Notes under the pieces: model-generated
Seen by the model: the letters and a program-made list of their open reading frames with translations, nothing else
The model's database searches: none
What the model was told of the DNA's origin: nothing
Part shown: positions 46,409-54,028 of the stretch, piece after piece
Layout: each line of letters begins with the position of its first letter
Numbering within the stretch: the first letter of the stretch is position 1
Made by a program: the position numbers and the translations under genes
Assembly (NCBI GenBank): GCA_018241445.1
Contig: JAFEDT010000007.1
Location: forward strand, 140,993 to 204,992
Direction: 5' to 3'
Length of the DNA stretch: 64,000 nucleotides
Origin: Pseudomonadota bacterium
GTDB taxonomy: Bacteria > Pseudomonadota > Gammaproteobacteria > Steroidobacterales > Steroidobacteraceae

Positions 46409-46498
46409 GCGCTGCCCTTCCCAGGCGCTAACCCGGCAGGTGAGACGGTGCGAGGCTCGCGCTACGGCGACCCGGCGGTTGTATGTACCCTGACTCGA

Positions 46499-46520
46499 TG
46501 TGTGTAACGATATACACACA
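46499..46520. promoter_or_regulatory. Palindromic operator candidate upstream of the amidohydrolase
   Basis: TGTGTGTA-N6-TACACACA, perfect eight-base arms, 100 bases before the ATG at 46620. The TGT-N-box layout with N6 spacing resembles TyrR/PhhR-type boxes (TGTAAA-N6-TTTACA) but is not identical. Confidence 0.5.
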
Positions 46521-46619
46521 CCTCTGGTGGATGCGGGCAAACTCCCGGGGCGCGCAGACGCATCGGCCTGGACCGCTCCCATCGCTTCAACAAGCCTTAC
46601 ACACGGGGATCCCCACGAA

Positions 46620-47972
46620 ATGACCGCTCATCTCAACAAGCGCCACGGTCGCGGCGCGATGCTCGCCACCTTCTGCCTGACCGCTGCCGGCGCGCTTGCG
46701 GCCCTGGCCTTGTCGCCAATGGCGCGCGCGCAGCAGCCCGCCGGTGACGCACCCGTCATCGCCATCCGGGGCGCGCACCTGTTTGACGGCACGGGCGCTT
46801 CGCTGAAGGATGGCGGCGTCATCGTGGTCCAGGGCGGGCGGATTGTGTCGGTGGGTGGCCCCGTGCCGGCCAGCGCGCAGGTCATCGACCTGGGCAATGT
46901 CACGCTGCTGCCGGGCTTCATCGACGCCCACACGCACCTGACGATGCAGATGCAGAAGGATTACTACAAGGAAGCCTACGAGTCGCTCAAGCGCTTTCCG
47001 GCAGAACAGGCGCTGCAGGCCGCTGTGTACGCACGGCGCACGCTCGAGGCCGGCTTCACCACGGTGCGCAACGTCGGCGCCGAGGACTTCGTCGACATCG
47101 GCCTGCGCAACTCCATCAACAAGGGCGTCACCGAGGGTCCGCGCATGCTGACCGCCGCGCACGGCATCGGCTCTCCGGGCGGACACTTCGACCACACCTC
47201 GTTCCGTCCGGACATCGTCCCGCCGCTCGGCCCGTTGCAGGGCATCTGCAGCGGCCCGGAGCAGTGCCGCGAGGCCGTGCGTTACCAGATGAAGTGGGGT
47301 GCCGATGTCATCAAGATTGCCGCCAGCGGCGGTGTGCTGTCGGAGACCGACCCCGTCGATGTGCCACAGCTCACCGCGGAAGAGATGTCGGCGATCATCT
47401 CCGAGGCTCACAAGTGGAACCGCAAGGTTGCAGCGCATTCCCACGGCGATACCGCGGCCCGCATGGCGATCGCCGCCGGCATCGACTCCATCGAGCACGG
47501 CAGCTTTCTGAGCGAAGACACCCTCAGGTTGATGAAGACCAAAGGCGTGTACCTGGTGCCAACCCGCATGGCGGTGTGGTGGGTCAACAAGGAGGCGGAC
47601 ACCTACCCGCCGCAGATCGCAGCCAAGGCGCGTGCCGCCAAGGCCGCGGCAGACCAGAGCTTCAGGACTGCATTGCGGGTGGGCACCCCGATCGCCTTCG
47701 GCACAGACGCCGGGGTCTATCCGCACGGCATGAATGCCCATGAGTTCTTTCTGATGACCGACGGAGGGATGAGCCCCGCCGCCGCGCTTTTGACCACGCG
47801 CGGTGCCGCGAAGCTGCTGGGAATCGACAGCGAGGTAGGCACGCTCGAGACCGGCAAGGTGGCGGACATCGTCGCCGTACCCGGCAATGTGCTCAGCGAC
47901 ATCACAGCCACTGAACACCCGGTGTTCGTCATGCACCAGGGCAAGGTGGTTGTGCACAAGAGCGGGAGCTGA
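46620..47972 (+). CDS. Exported metal-dependent amidohydrolase (prolidase-like)
   Basis: 450 residues. A signal peptide (about 1-36, ending MARAQQP) directs it to the periplasm. The amidohydrolase domain has the metal site GFIDAHTHL, a likely carboxylated lysine in DVIKIAASGG, histidines in VAAHSHGDTAARM and DSIEHGSFL, and the aspartate in AFGTDAGVYPHG. This is the imidazolonepropionase/Xaa-Pro dipeptidase-like branch; peptides such as Xaa-Pro dipeptides are possible substrates but not provable here. Start at 46620 because the signal peptide follows directly. Single gene with a palindrome upstream. Confidence 0.88.
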   Translation: MTAHLNKRHGRGAMLATFCLTAAGALAALALSPMARAQQPAGDAPVIAIRGAHLFDGTGASLKDGGVIVVQGGRIVSVGGPVPASAQVIDLGNVTLLPGFIDAHTHLTMQMQKDYYKEAYESLKRFPAEQALQAAVYARRTLEAGFTTVRNVGAEDFVDIGLRNSINKGVTEGPRMLTAAHGIGSPGGHFDHTSFRPDIVPPLGPLQGICSGPEQCREAVRYQMKWGADVIKIAASGGVLSETDPVDVPQLTAEEMSAIISEAHKWNRKVAAHSHGDTAARMAIAAGIDSIEHGSFLSEDTLRLMKTKGVYLVPTRMAVWWVNKEADTYPPQIAAKARAAKAAADQSFRTALRVGTPIAFGTDAGVYPHGMNAHEFFLMTDGGMSPAAALLTTRGAAKLLGIDSEVGTLETGKVADIVAVPGNVLSDITATEHPVFVMHQGKVVVHKSGS

Positions 47973-48039
47973 GGGCGCGGAAGCGGCCCGCAGCTGCGGC
48001 GGCAGAGGCCGCCTTGATGGCAGCAAGCGTCATTTCGCA

Positions 48040-48068
48040 TTGAAGGCGCCGCGCCCCTTCAGTACACT
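48040..48068 (+). promoter_or_regulatory. Sigma-70 promoter of tRNA-Pro
   Basis: TTGAAG (48040-48045), 17-base spacer, TACACT (48063-48068), then a C-rich discriminator of the stringent type and the tRNA at 48126. Good match and position. Confidence 0.7.
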
Positions 48069-48125
48069 CCCCGCCCCCGCCCGGGCCCTCCCTTCAGAGG
48101 CCGCGGCGCGGGCCTTCCGCCGGTT

Positions 48126-48202
<77 letters not shown>

Positions 48203-48205
48203 TTG

Positions 48206-48222
48206 AAATCCCTAGGATTTTT
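48206..48222 (+). terminator. Short hairpin with T-run between tRNA-Pro and lldD
   Basis: AAATCC-CTA-GGATTT followed by two more T. The stem is short and weak (six pairs, three-base loop), so it may be a leaky terminator or attenuator. It also covers the lldD translation initiation region. Confidence 0.4.
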
Positions 48223-48228
48223 CCTGGT

Positions 48229-49377
48229 ATGAAAGTCGCGGCGATACCTGATTACCGTGAGCTTGCGCGGCGGCGCCTGCCGAAGTTTCTGTTTGAGTAC
48301 ATCGACGGCGGCTCCTACGCAGAGGTAACCCTGCGTCGCAACGTTCTTGACCTCGAGGCCGTGAGCCTGCGCCAACGCGTGCTGCGCAATGTGTTGACGC
48401 TTGATCTGTCGACCGAGCTCTTCGGAACGAAACAGTCCCTTCCAGTCGCCCTCGGGCCCATCGGCCTCGCGGGCCTCAATGCGCGCCGCGGTGAGGTCCG
48501 GGCCGCGCGCGCAGCCGAGGCTGCCGGCATCCCTTTTTGCCTGTCGACCCTGTCCGTTTGCGCGCTCGACGAGGTGGCCAGGGGCATCACACGCCCCTTG
48601 TGGTTCCAGCTCTACATGATCCGTGATCGGGCATTCATGTGCGACCTGCTGGCGCATGCCGCGGCGGTGCGCTGCTCGGCTCTTGTTTTCACGGTGGACA
48701 TGCCCGTTCCAGGATCGCGATATCGGGACATACGCAGCGGTCTCGCTGGTGCGCCCGGTCTTGCTGGCAAGGTACGACGGGGAACCCAGGCATTGGCGAA
48801 GCCGCGCTGGGCCTGGGACGTCGGGATCTGTGGTCGCCCCCATACACTTGGCAACATCGCACCCGTTCTGGGCAAGAACTCGGGGCTCGAGGACTTCTTC
48901 GCGTGGATGCGCAACAACTTCGACCCGAGCGTAACCTGGAATGACCTCGAGTGGGTTCGCAGCCGCTGGCAGGGCCCATTGATCGTCAAGGGAATCCTTG
49001 ACGCGAGCGACGCCCGAACAGCCGCCGGACTTGGCGCGGACGGGCTCGTAGTGTCAAATCACGGCGGCCGCCAGCTCGACGGCACGCCGTCGACGGCCAG
49101 GGCGCTACCAGCGATTGCGGCCGCGGTCGGCGACCGGCTGACGGTACTCGCGGACGGCGGCATTCGCTCCGGCCTTGACGTGGTCCGGATGCTCGCATTG
49201 GGGGCCAGCGGCGTACTGCTCGGACGCTCATGGGCCTATGCGCTCGCGGGTCGAGGTGAAGACGGGGTCTCCCATATGCTGGAACTAATCGCGGCCGAAA
49301 TGCGTGTCGCCCTGGCGCTGACCGGCTGCACGCACGTCCGCGACGTCAGTCCTGAGATCCTGGTCCGCGACCTTTAA
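48229..49377 (+). CDS. lldD: L-lactate dehydrogenase, FMN-dependent (quinone)
   Basis: 382-residue alpha-hydroxy-acid oxidising flavoprotein closely resembling E. coli LldD along its whole length. Examples are [21 protein letters not shown] at the start, [37 protein letters not shown], the catalytic histidine in [13 protein letters not shown] and [20 protein letters not shown]. It oxidises L-lactate to pyruvate and passes electrons to quinone at the inner membrane. No lactate permease or LldR regulator is adjacent. It starts 26 bases after tRNA-Pro and is followed by a DUF190 gene after 29 bases. Confidence 0.93.
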   Translation: MKVAAIPDYRELARRRLPKFLFEYIDGGSYAEVTLRRNVLDLEAVSLRQRVLRNVLTLDLSTELFGTKQSLPVALGPIGLAGLNARRGEVRAARAAEAAGIPFCLSTLSVCALDEVARGITRPLWFQLYMIRDRAFMCDLLAHAAAVRCSALVFTVDMPVPGSRYRDIRSGLAGAPGLAGKVRRGTQALAKPRWAWDVGICGRPHTLGNIAPVLGKNSGLEDFFAWMRNNFDPSVTWNDLEWVRSRWQGPLIVKGILDASDARTAAGLGADGLVVSNHGGRQLDGTPSTARALPAIAAAVGDRLTVLADGGIRSGLDVVRMLALGASGVLLGRSWAYALAGRGEDGVSHMLELIAAEMRVALALTGCTHVRDVSPEILVRDL

Positions 49378-49406
49378 TTCAACTGCCTTCAGGCGAGGTG
49401 GGTTGT

Positions 49407-49754
49407 ATGAACGGCACATACCTGCGCTTCTACACGCACGAGAATGTCAGGCACCACCACCAGTTGCTGTACGAATGGCTGTTACAGCACGCGAAACGGC
49501 TGGGGGTGCACGGCGGCTCGGCTTTCAAGGCAATCGAGGGCTTTGGCCGCCATGGTGTCCTGCACTCGCAACACTTCTTTGAATTGGCCGGGGACATGAC
49601 CGTCAAGGTCGAGTTCATCCTGACCGATGCAATGGCCGACAAGCTGCTTGAGAGCCTGGGCCGCGAGAATGTCAGTGTTGTCTACGCGCGCCTGCCGGCG
49701 CAGTTCGGAGTCATCGGCGCCCGTACGCCGGCCGACACCCCCAGGGTGCCGTGA
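49407..49754 (+). CDS. DUF190 family protein (PII-like fold)
   Basis: 115 residues matching DUF190. YLRFYTHENVRHHHQLLYEW at the start is followed by AKRLGVHGGSAFKAIEGFG, the glycine-rich centre, and VLHSQHFFELAGDMTVKVEF. DUF190 proteins have a ferredoxin-like fold related to PII signalling proteins and are often linked to fluoride channels (CrcB); no crcB is seen here. The ATG at 49407 follows GAGGTG. It is probably cotranscribed with lldD. Function unknown; a ligand-sensing role is only inferred from the fold. Confidence 0.82.
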   Translation: MNGTYLRFYTHENVRHHHQLLYEWLLQHAKRLGVHGGSAFKAIEGFGRHGVLHSQHFFELAGDMTVKVEFILTDAMADKLLESLGRENVSVVYARLPAQFGVIGARTPADTPRVP

Positions 49755-49797
49755 TCGTGATGTCTGGCCGTGCTGAGAGTCCGGGTTTGACCATCAA

Positions 49798-49836
49798 CTG
49801 TACGGACTGTACACTATGATTCCGTACAGACAGTAC
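49798..49836. promoter_or_regulatory. Promoter/operator of the toxin-antitoxin operon
   Basis: CTGTACGGA (49798-49806) and TCCGTACAG (49821-49829) form a perfect nine-base inverted repeat flanking a -10-like TATGAT (49815-49820). Further CTGTAC at 49807 and CAGTAC at 49831 give four half-sites in 39 bases. Typical of autoregulated TA promoters. Confidence 0.65.
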
Positions 49837-49855
49837 GTATCTGGTGGGAGCGGCC

Positions 49856-50110
49856 ATGGCAAAGATTCTGCGGAAAGGAGCCGAGGAGGCCCGCAATCAG
49901 TTACCGGAGCTGCTGCTGGCCGCGCAGCGCGGCCGGCAGACGATCATCACCCGGCACGGGCGCCCGGTCGCGGTGCTCTCGCCCATCCCGTCAGGCGGGA
50001 CCGCACACCCCCAGCGCTCGCTGCTGCCCCTGGTTGGCAGCGCCCGGGGGATCTACGGGCGTGACAGCGCGAGCGCACTGCGTCGGCTGAGAGACGAATG
50101 GGACCGGTGA
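49856..50110 (+). CDS. Antitoxin, Phd/YefM family
   Basis: 84 residues. The N-terminal Phd/YefM DNA-binding part is clear: EEARNQLPELLLAAQRG then QTIITRHGRPVAVLSPI. The C-terminal part (about 50-84) is the flexible toxin-binding tail. The ATG at 49856 follows GGGAG at good spacing. It overlaps the PIN toxin gene by about 13 bases and probably represses its own operon through the palindromes upstream. Confidence 0.88.
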   Translation: MAKILRKGAEEARNQLPELLLAAQRGRQTIITRHGRPVAVLSPIPSGGTAHPQRSLLPLVGSARGIYGRDSASALRRLRDEWDR

Positions 50111-50535
50111 GCCTGGACGGGCTGCCAGCGTGCCCCTTGCTGCTGGTCGATTCGGCGCCAATCATCTACGTGCTGCAGGATCATCCAAAACTTGCGGCGC
50201 CGTTCATGCCGCTGTTCGAGGCCCATGACAGCGGGCTCGCACGTTTTGCCGTGACCACGATCACCATCGCCGAAGTGCTTACCGGACCCTTGGGCAATCG
50301 TGACGAAGTTCTGGCCGAGAGGTATCGGGCCACACTGAAATCGTGGTTCGTCGTCGACCTGGACGCGGAAATCGCGGAAAGCGCAGCGCGCCTGCGGGCG
50401 GCACTCAAGTTGAAGCTCGCCGATGCAGTGCAGGCTGCGAGCGCGCTGGCGATCGGAGCGGATGCTTTGGTTACACACGATCGCGATTTTTCCGCGCTAA
50501 CCAATCTGCGCATACTCGGATTGGCTCGGGCCTGA
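50098..50535 (+). CDS. PIN-domain toxin, VapC-like ribonuclease
   Basis: 145 residues (142 if the GTG at 50107, in a GTGA overlap with the antitoxin stop, is used). PIN acidic residues are present: LLLVDSAPIIYVL (first Asp), TTITIAEVLTGPLG (Glu), KLKLADAVQAASAL (Asp) and VTHDRDFSAL (Asp). Such toxins cut tRNA or rRNA when released from the antitoxin. Paired with a Phd-type antitoxin rather than VapB, a common mixed arrangement. Confidence 0.9.
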   Translation: MGPVSLDGLPACPLLLVDSAPIIYVLQDHPKLAAPFMPLFEAHDSGLARFAVTTITIAEVLTGPLGNRDEVLAERYRATLKSWFVVDLDAEIAESAARLRAALKLKLADAVQAASALAIGADALVTHDRDFSALTNLRILGLARA

Positions 50536-50602
50536 TGCCCGACCAAACGGGCGGTCAGCCAATGCCCGCACATCGGCGCCGCCATCGGATGCCCCGCACA
50601 TA

Positions 50603-52150
50603 ATGCCATCCCTGGTCCTGGAGCGGCGCCGCAACACCCTGGCCTTCTGGTGCGGCTGCCTGCTGGTCGTGGCCGGCGTGCTGCTGCACCTGCCGATGTT
50701 CGTCATGGCGCGCGGCGCACACTACCGCCTTGCGGGCATGCCAATGGACCGCAGCATGGCCGCCGGCATGGGCGCCATCGTCACCGGCGTGCTGCTGGCC
50801 TGCTACGGCCTGCTGCCGCGGTTGCCCGCACGGCGGTCCCCGGACGCGCTGCGGCAGGTGATCACTCACATCGAGAACGCACCGCTGACCGCGGCGCACT
50901 GGCGGGTCGCGGCGCTGCTGGCACTGGCGCTGGTCATCGACGTCATGAAACCCGCCAGCCTGGGCTTCGTGACGCCGGGTATGCGCAGCGAGTACGGCAT
51001 CGATGCGCGCACCGTGGCCTGGCTGCCCTTCGCCGCCCTCGCGGGCACCGTGGCCGGCTCTTTCCTGTGGGGCACGCTCGCCGACCTGTACGGGCGGCGC
51101 GCCAGCATTGTTCTGTCGTCGGTCATGTTCGTCGGCACCTCCATCTGCGGCGCCATGCCGGGTTTCTGGTGGAACGTCCTCATGTGCTTCATGATGGGTG
51201 CGGCCGCAGGCGGCATGCTGCCGGTTGCCTACGCCCTGCTCGCGGAGATCATGCCGCGGCGCCACCGCGGCTGGAGCCTGGTCCTGGTAGGCGGTGTCGG
51301 CGCTGTGGGCGGCTTTTTTGCCGCCAGCGCGCTGTCGGCGGTCCTGCAACCGCTGTTCGGCTGGCGGATCATGTGGTTCCTCAACCTGCCAACCGGCCTT
51401 ATTCTCGTGCTGCTCAGTCCCCTGCTGCCGGAGTCGGCGCGCTTCCTCGCGCTAGTCGGCCGCATGGACGTCGCGCAGGCCACCCTCGCGCGCTTCGGAG
51501 TGGTCCTGACGCAGGCAGCCCCTGCCACCGCCCCGAAATTGACGCCGCAGTTGCGCACGCGCGGCAGTCTCGTCGGCATTACCGCTGCCCTGACGCTGTC
51601 CGGCCTGGTCTGGGGCCTGGTCAACTTCGGAGTGCTGTTGTGGCTGCCGGCAACACTGGTCGCCGAGGGGCGCAGCGTCAGCGTCGCGAGCGGCCTGATT
51701 GCGCGCTCCACACTCATTGCTCTGCCGACGGTAGTCCTGTGCACCTGGATGTTCAGCGCGTGGAGCAGTAAACGCTCGCTGGTGGCGATGACAGCGGTCA
51801 TGGTTGCCGGTCTCGCCGGCCTGGCATCGCAGCAGGGCGCCGGTGGCCTGCCTCATCCCGTCATACCGCTGGCGCTAATCGTCATCGGCTCCTGCGGTGT
51901 CATTTCCATGCTGCTGCCCTATGCGGCGGAAAACTTTCCGCTGTGGATCCGTGGCCGGGCCACCGGCTGGGTGGCCGCGTGCAGCAAGCTGGGCGGGCTC
52001 ATCGCACAGACCCTCAGCGTGCTGGGGGCCGTCCCCTCGCTGCGCGTGAGTATCCTGACGATCGCCGTACCGGCGCTCGCATCGGGCCTGATGATTGGTT
52101 GGTTCGGACACGAGACCCGCGGCCGCGATCTCGAGGACAATCGTGCCTGA
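50603..52150 (+). CDS. Major facilitator superfamily transporter
   Basis: 515 residues with an N-terminal pair of hydrophobic helices (about 12-70) before a standard 12-helix MFS core. The loop 2-3 signature is GTLADLYGRRASIV; helix 5 region YALLAEIMPRRHRGWSLVL and the mid-loop LLPESARFL resemble the sugar/aromatic acid:H+ symporter branch. Substrate unknown. The ATG lies 67 bases after the toxin stop. A urea transporter gene follows 39 bases downstream, so the two may be cotranscribed. Confidence 0.87.
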   Translation: MPSLVLERRRNTLAFWCGCLLVVAGVLLHLPMFVMARGAHYRLAGMPMDRSMAAGMGAIVTGVLLACYGLLPRLPARRSPDALRQVITHIENAPLTAAHWRVAALLALALVIDVMKPASLGFVTPGMRSEYGIDARTVAWLPFAALAGTVAGSFLWGTLADLYGRRASIVLSSVMFVGTSICGAMPGFWWNVLMCFMMGAAAGGMLPVAYALLAEIMPRRHRGWSLVLVGGVGAVGGFFAASALSAVLQPLFGWRIMWFLNLPTGLILVLLSPLLPESARFLALVGRMDVAQATLARFGVVLTQAAPATAPKLTPQLRTRGSLVGITAALTLSGLVWGLVNFGVLLWLPATLVAEGRSVSVASGLIARSTLIALPTVVLCTWMFSAWSSKRSLVAMTAVMVAGLAGLASQQGAGGLPHPVIPLALIVIGSCGVISMLLPYAAENFPLWIRGRATGWVAACSKLGGLIAQTLSVLGAVPSLRVSILTIAVPALASGLMIGWFGHETRGRDLEDNRA

Positions 52151-52189
52151 CCGGCCCTCGAGCGCGGGTTCTGCTAGCCTTGCCTCACC

Positions 52190-53188
52190 ATGCAACTTAC
52201 CCGATTTTCCGCGGACGGCCTGATCGTCACAGGTTCCTCACCCATGCAGCGCATGGCGCGCGGCGTCGATTCGGTGCTGCGCGGCATCGCACAGGTGATG
52301 TTGCAGAACAACAGCTACGCCGGCGCACTCTTCCTGGCGGGAATTTTCTACAACTCCGCGACATTTGGCTGGGCGGCCCTGCTCGGCACGGCCGCCAGTA
52401 CCGTCACGGCGCACATGCTCGGGGCGGAACCTGTTGACCTGCGCGCCGGACTGTTCGGCTTCAATGGCGCGCTGGTCGCCATCGCGCTGGCCTATTTTCT
52501 GCAGCCGGGCGCATTGACCTGCTGCTACATGGTGCTCGCCGCGGCCTGCACCACGGCAATCATGGCGGCGCTACTCAATCTGCTGCGCACGTGGAAAATC
52601 CCCGCGCTCACCGCACCGTTCGTGATCACCACGTTGCTGTTCGTGCTTGCCTGTGCGCGCTTCGGCCGGCTGCATTCGACTGCCATGCTGCCCACCGCCG
52701 GCCTGCCACAGGCGGCGAGCCTCGAGGGCGTCGTCAGCGCCGCAACCATCGCCCAGGGCCTCTTCAATGGTCTTGCCCAGGTCTTCTTCCAGGGCAACGT
52801 GGTCACCGGCGTGTTCTTCGCCGTCGGGCTGCTCGTCAGCTCATGGCGGGCATGTGTTGCGGCGCTGTTGGGCTCGTTCACGGGGCTCGCAGTCGCATGG
52901 GGCATGGGCGCCGCCGAACCAGCCATCCGTTCCGGCGCCTTCGGCTTCAACGCAGTACTGACGGCACTCGCACTCGGCAGCGGTATTTTTCTGGCGCTCG
53001 ATGCGGCATCCCTGGCATACAGCGCACTCGCCGTGGCGACGGCGGTGGTGGTGTTTGCCGCACTGTCGGCGGCGCTGCAGCCGCTGGGTATGCCGGCGCT
53101 CACGGCACCGTTCGTACTGGTGGTCTGGCTGTTCCTGCTGGCGAGTCCGTTGTTCCGGCGCTTGCGGTCCGCACCGGCCGGCAGCTGA
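52190..53188 (+). CDS. Urea transporter (UT family)
   Basis: 332 residues forming two homologous five-helix halves. Each half contains the UT pattern: LRGIAQVMLQNNSYAGALFL and GLFGFNGALVAIALAYF in the first, LFNGLAQVFFQGNVVTGVFF and AFGFNAVLTALALGSG in the second. These line the selectivity filter of channel-type urea transporters. No urease or amidase operon is present in the window, so the physiological link is open. Alternatively the channel may serve a related amide. Confidence 0.9.
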   Translation: MQLTRFSADGLIVTGSSPMQRMARGVDSVLRGIAQVMLQNNSYAGALFLAGIFYNSATFGWAALLGTAASTVTAHMLGAEPVDLRAGLFGFNGALVAIALAYFLQPGALTCCYMVLAAACTTAIMAALLNLLRTWKIPALTAPFVITTLLFVLACARFGRLHSTAMLPTAGLPQAASLEGVVSAATIAQGLFNGLAQVFFQGNVVTGVFFAVGLLVSSWRACVAALLGSFTGLAVAWGMGAAEPAIRSGAFGFNAVLTALALGSGIFLALDAASLAYSALAVATAVVVFAALSAALQPLGMPALTAPFVLVVWLFLLASPLFRRLRSAPAGS

Positions 53189-53260
53189 AAGCCAGCCGCG
53201 GGCAAAGGGCCGATCGGGCGGATCCCCGGCGCCAGCGTCGCCATCTCGCGACAGGATCTG

Positions 53261-53287
53261 CGTCACAGTTCTCCCCGAACTGTGACG
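53261..53287. promoter_or_regulatory. Perfect 11-bp inverted repeat
   Basis: CGTCACAGTTC-TCCCC-GAACTGTGACG, 72 bases after the urea transporter stop and 66 bases before the next ATG. It could be a terminator stem (no T-run) or an operator. Confidence 0.5.
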
Positions 53288-53353
53288 GCGTTCAGCTCCC
53301 GTGCAGCTTTGCCGCCCTACCTTGGTCCGCAACAGTGCTGCAAGGTAAACGCT

Positions 53354-53902
53354 ATGGACAAGTCTCTGGTAACCGGCCTGGTCGTCGGTGGAATAGCCGC
53401 CACGGCCGTGGGTGCATTTGCAAGCTACAAGGTGCTGAACCGCGGCCCCGAGTACGCCCAGGTCGTGAAGGTGACGCCGCTCATGAGGACGGTACACACG
53501 CCGCGGCAGGCGTGCCACGACGAAACCGTCACGCGGCAGAAGCCGGTCCAGGATCAGCACCAGATGATCGGCACCGTGGCCGGTGCGGTGCTTGGCGGCG
53601 TCCTGGGCAACCAGGTCGGTCATGGAGCCGGCAGGGACATTGCAACGGTCGCCGGAGCGGCCGCTGGCGGCTACGCGGGAAACCGCGTGCAGAAGCACGT
53701 GCAGGACAACGACACTTACACGACTACCGAGCAGCAGTGCAACACGGTGTACGACTCGGCACAGAAAGCCACCGGCCGCTACGAGGTGCGCTACCGGCTG
53801 GGCGACCAGGAACACACGATCCGCATGGACCATGACCCGGGTGACCGCCTGCCGGTGCATGACGGCAAGGTCGTAACCGACAGCACTGCCCCCAGGGGCT
53901 GA
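53354..53902 (+). CDS. Glycine-zipper 2TM-domain protein (17 kDa antigen-like)
   Basis: 182 residues. N-terminal hydrophobic helix (about 5-25, GLVVGGIAATAVGAFASY) without a lipobox, a linker, then a glycine-zipper pair of helices around 75-115 (GTVAGAVLGGVLGNQVGHGAG, then AGAAAGGYAGNRVQ), and a C-terminal domain with a cysteine (TTTEQQCNTVYDS) and YEVRYRLGDQEHTIRM. It is related to SlyB/17 kDa surface antigen proteins of the envelope. ATG at 53354 after CAAGG. Role probably structural in the envelope; not determined. Confidence 0.82.
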   Translation: MDKSLVTGLVVGGIAATAVGAFASYKVLNRGPEYAQVVKVTPLMRTVHTPRQACHDETVTRQKPVQDQHQMIGTVAGAVLGGVLGNQVGHGAGRDIATVAGAAAGGYAGNRVQKHVQDNDTYTTTEQQCNTVYDSAQKATGRYEVRYRLGDQEHTIRMDHDPGDRLPVHDGKVVTDSTAPRG

Positions 53903-53904
53903 CA

Positions 53905-53949
53905 CGCCAGCGACACTGGCGCGCCCTGTCCGCGGCCGGAAGGGACAGG
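53905..53949 (+). terminator. Two tandem hairpins after the glycine-zipper gene
   Basis: CGCCAG-CGACA-CTGGCG (53905-53921) starts two bases after the stop. A second stem, CCTGTCC (53925-53931) / GGACAGG (53943-53949), follows. No T-run. Likely ends the upstream transcript before the operator of the next gene. Confidence 0.5.
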
Positions 53950-53951
53950 CG

Positions 53952-54028
53952 TATCCCACAGGATTGGCACTTGTGGGATATTGAGCTTGCGCGTTACTAT
54001 ATCCCACACAAGCACGCGATGTGGGATA
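53952..54028 (+). promoter_or_regulatory. Twin 29-bp palindromic operators over the nucleotidyltransferase promoter and start
   Basis: TATCCCACA-N11-TGTGGGATA occurs twice, at 53952-53980 and 54000-54028, with identical arms and identical spacer length. A candidate promoter (TTGTGG at 53971, 18-base spacer, TACTAT at 53995) lies between and within them. The second copy covers the ATG at 54019. Confidence 0.75.
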
